Shown here one piece after another: positions 14,367 through 14,906 of a stretch of 14,906 bases of DNA. The DNA comes from Methanomassiliicoccus sp. UBA345. Lineage in GTDB: Archaea > Thermoplasmatota > Thermoplasmata > Methanomassiliicoccales > Methanomassiliicoccaceae. Both the position numbers and the translations under genes were made by a program. Position 1 is the first letter of the stretch; every line of letters starts with the position of its first letter. The stretch spans positions 1 through 14,906 of the forward strand of contig DATD01000029.1 in NCBI GenBank assembly GCA_002504525.1, in the 5' to 3' direction. The notes under the pieces were generated by a model that did no database searches, was not told the DNA's origin, and was given only the letters and a program-made list of their open reading frames with translations.

Positions 14367-14899
14367 GGCCTTACCCTGGCAAGCCGAAGATACTCCGTGC
14401 CCTGCGGGCGCACCCACGCGAACAGTATCTCCTTCTTCACGCCGTGGGCCAGCCTGACCGCGCGAGACATCTCCGGCCAGGAAGTGGTGTGCTCCTCCGG
14501 GATGCAGTGGACGAGGAATCGGGCGTGGATCTTGTCCGGATCGTCCTCGTAGACGCGGAAGTGCGTGCCGTACTTGAAGCCGGTCTTAACCACCAGGCCT
14601 CGCGAGCGAAGATCGCGGTAGGCGCTCAGCCGCAGCTCGAAGTCCGGCTGGAACTTCAGCGCGCGCTTGATGAAACGAGGCAGCGGCACGTTGCGCGAGG
14701 TCGCGAGCGTGGAGACCGCTATCCTCCCCCGCTCGAGCAGGTAGGCCGCCTCGATCAGCGAGAGCTGCAGTATCTTGCCGAGCTGCTTCCCGTAGAAGCC
14801 GTTGCGGAACAGGCGCTCGGCGCCCGCCTCGTCGAACACCAGCACACGGTCCTCCAGAAGATGGGTCTCCACCGGCGCGCCCTCCGCTCCGTCGGACAA
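14363..14899 (-). CDS. endA: tRNA-splicing endonuclease EndA
   Basis: EndA cuts introns from pre-tRNA and other RNAs at bulge-helix-bulge motifs. The 178-residue protein has the length of homotetrameric archaeal enzymes. The N-terminal domain includes RNGFYGKQLGK and LSLIEAAYLLERG. The C-terminal nuclease domain has GLVVKTGFKYGTHFRVY, ending in the likely catalytic Tyr117, then HARFLVH with His125, and GVKKEIL with Lys156, completing the Tyr-His-Lys triad. The apparent start is TTG, 7 nt from the window edge. The frame remains open to the edge, so a start further upstream cannot be excluded. Its stop codon overlaps that of the convergent gene. Confidence 0.92.
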   Translation of the reverse strand: MSDGAEGAPVETHLLEDRVLVFDEAGAERLFRNGFYGKQLGKILQLSLIEAAYLLERGRIAVSTLATSRNVPLPRFIKRALKFQPDFELRLSAYRDLRSRGLVVKTGFKYGTHFRVYEDDPDKIHARFLVHCIPEEHTTSWPEMSRAVRLAHGVKKEILFAWVRPQGTEYLRLARVRP

Positions 14900-14906
14900 C
14901 TGGCCC

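Noticed and set aside
1..14906. CRISPR array, transposon, integrase, tRNA or rRNA
   Set aside because: No regularly spaced direct repeats, transposase or recombinase motifs, cloverleaf sequences or rRNA segments were recognised on either strand by eye.

Overview
The window looks like a chromosomal segment of a euryarchaeon, most likely in Thermoplasmatota and possibly a relative of Methanomassiliicoccales; the lineage is an inference from gene content and high GC. The archaeal assignment itself is firm: it carries an archaeal transcription factor B, the H/ACA protein Gar1, an archaeal tRNA-splicing endonuclease, the archaeal-type phosphopantothenate synthetase and a separate PP-ATPase subunit of GMP synthase. 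Promoters have archaeal TATA boxes, some placed for leaderless transcripts, and several genes seem to start at TTG behind a GGTGA-type Shine-Dalgarno sequence.

Region 1 (1-6589, minus strand) is one uninterrupted reading frame that runs off the left edge: at least 2196 codons of an exported modular protein. In order it has a signal peptide, a sialidase-like (Asp-box) beta-propeller, a helical linker, twelve fibronectin-III-like modules, a PPC domain, three copies of a roughly 125-residue module I cannot name, and the start of a thrombospondin-type-3-like calcium-binding repeat. It is probably a cell-surface or secreted adhesin-like protein.

Region 2 (6590-6967) has no convincing gene. It holds TATA-like elements, a 12-bp palindrome upstream of the giant gene and several hairpins.

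Region 3 (6968-8381, minus strand) is a purE-guaAB purine operon with an 8-nt gene overlap and a leaderless-type promoter. Region 4 (8445-8983, minus strand) is a two-gene unit: a stand-alone Lrp/AsnC effector (RAM) domain and a small three-helix membrane protein. Region 5 (9060-11992, minus strand) is an operon of phosphopantothenate synthetase, S-adenosylhomocysteinase and a PfkB-family kinase. The last two genes overlap by ATGA, which suggests that the kinase removes the adenosine released from S-adenosylhomocysteine. A perfect 8-bp hairpin sits directly against the first start codon of this operon.

Region 6 (12161-13331, plus strand) is the gar1-tfb operon, transcribed divergently from region 5. 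It is followed by a membrane protein with two zinc ribbons and TPR-like helices (13410-14366), whose stop codon overlaps that of the convergent endA gene at the right edge. I saw no rRNA, tRNA, CRISPR array, transposase or integrase.
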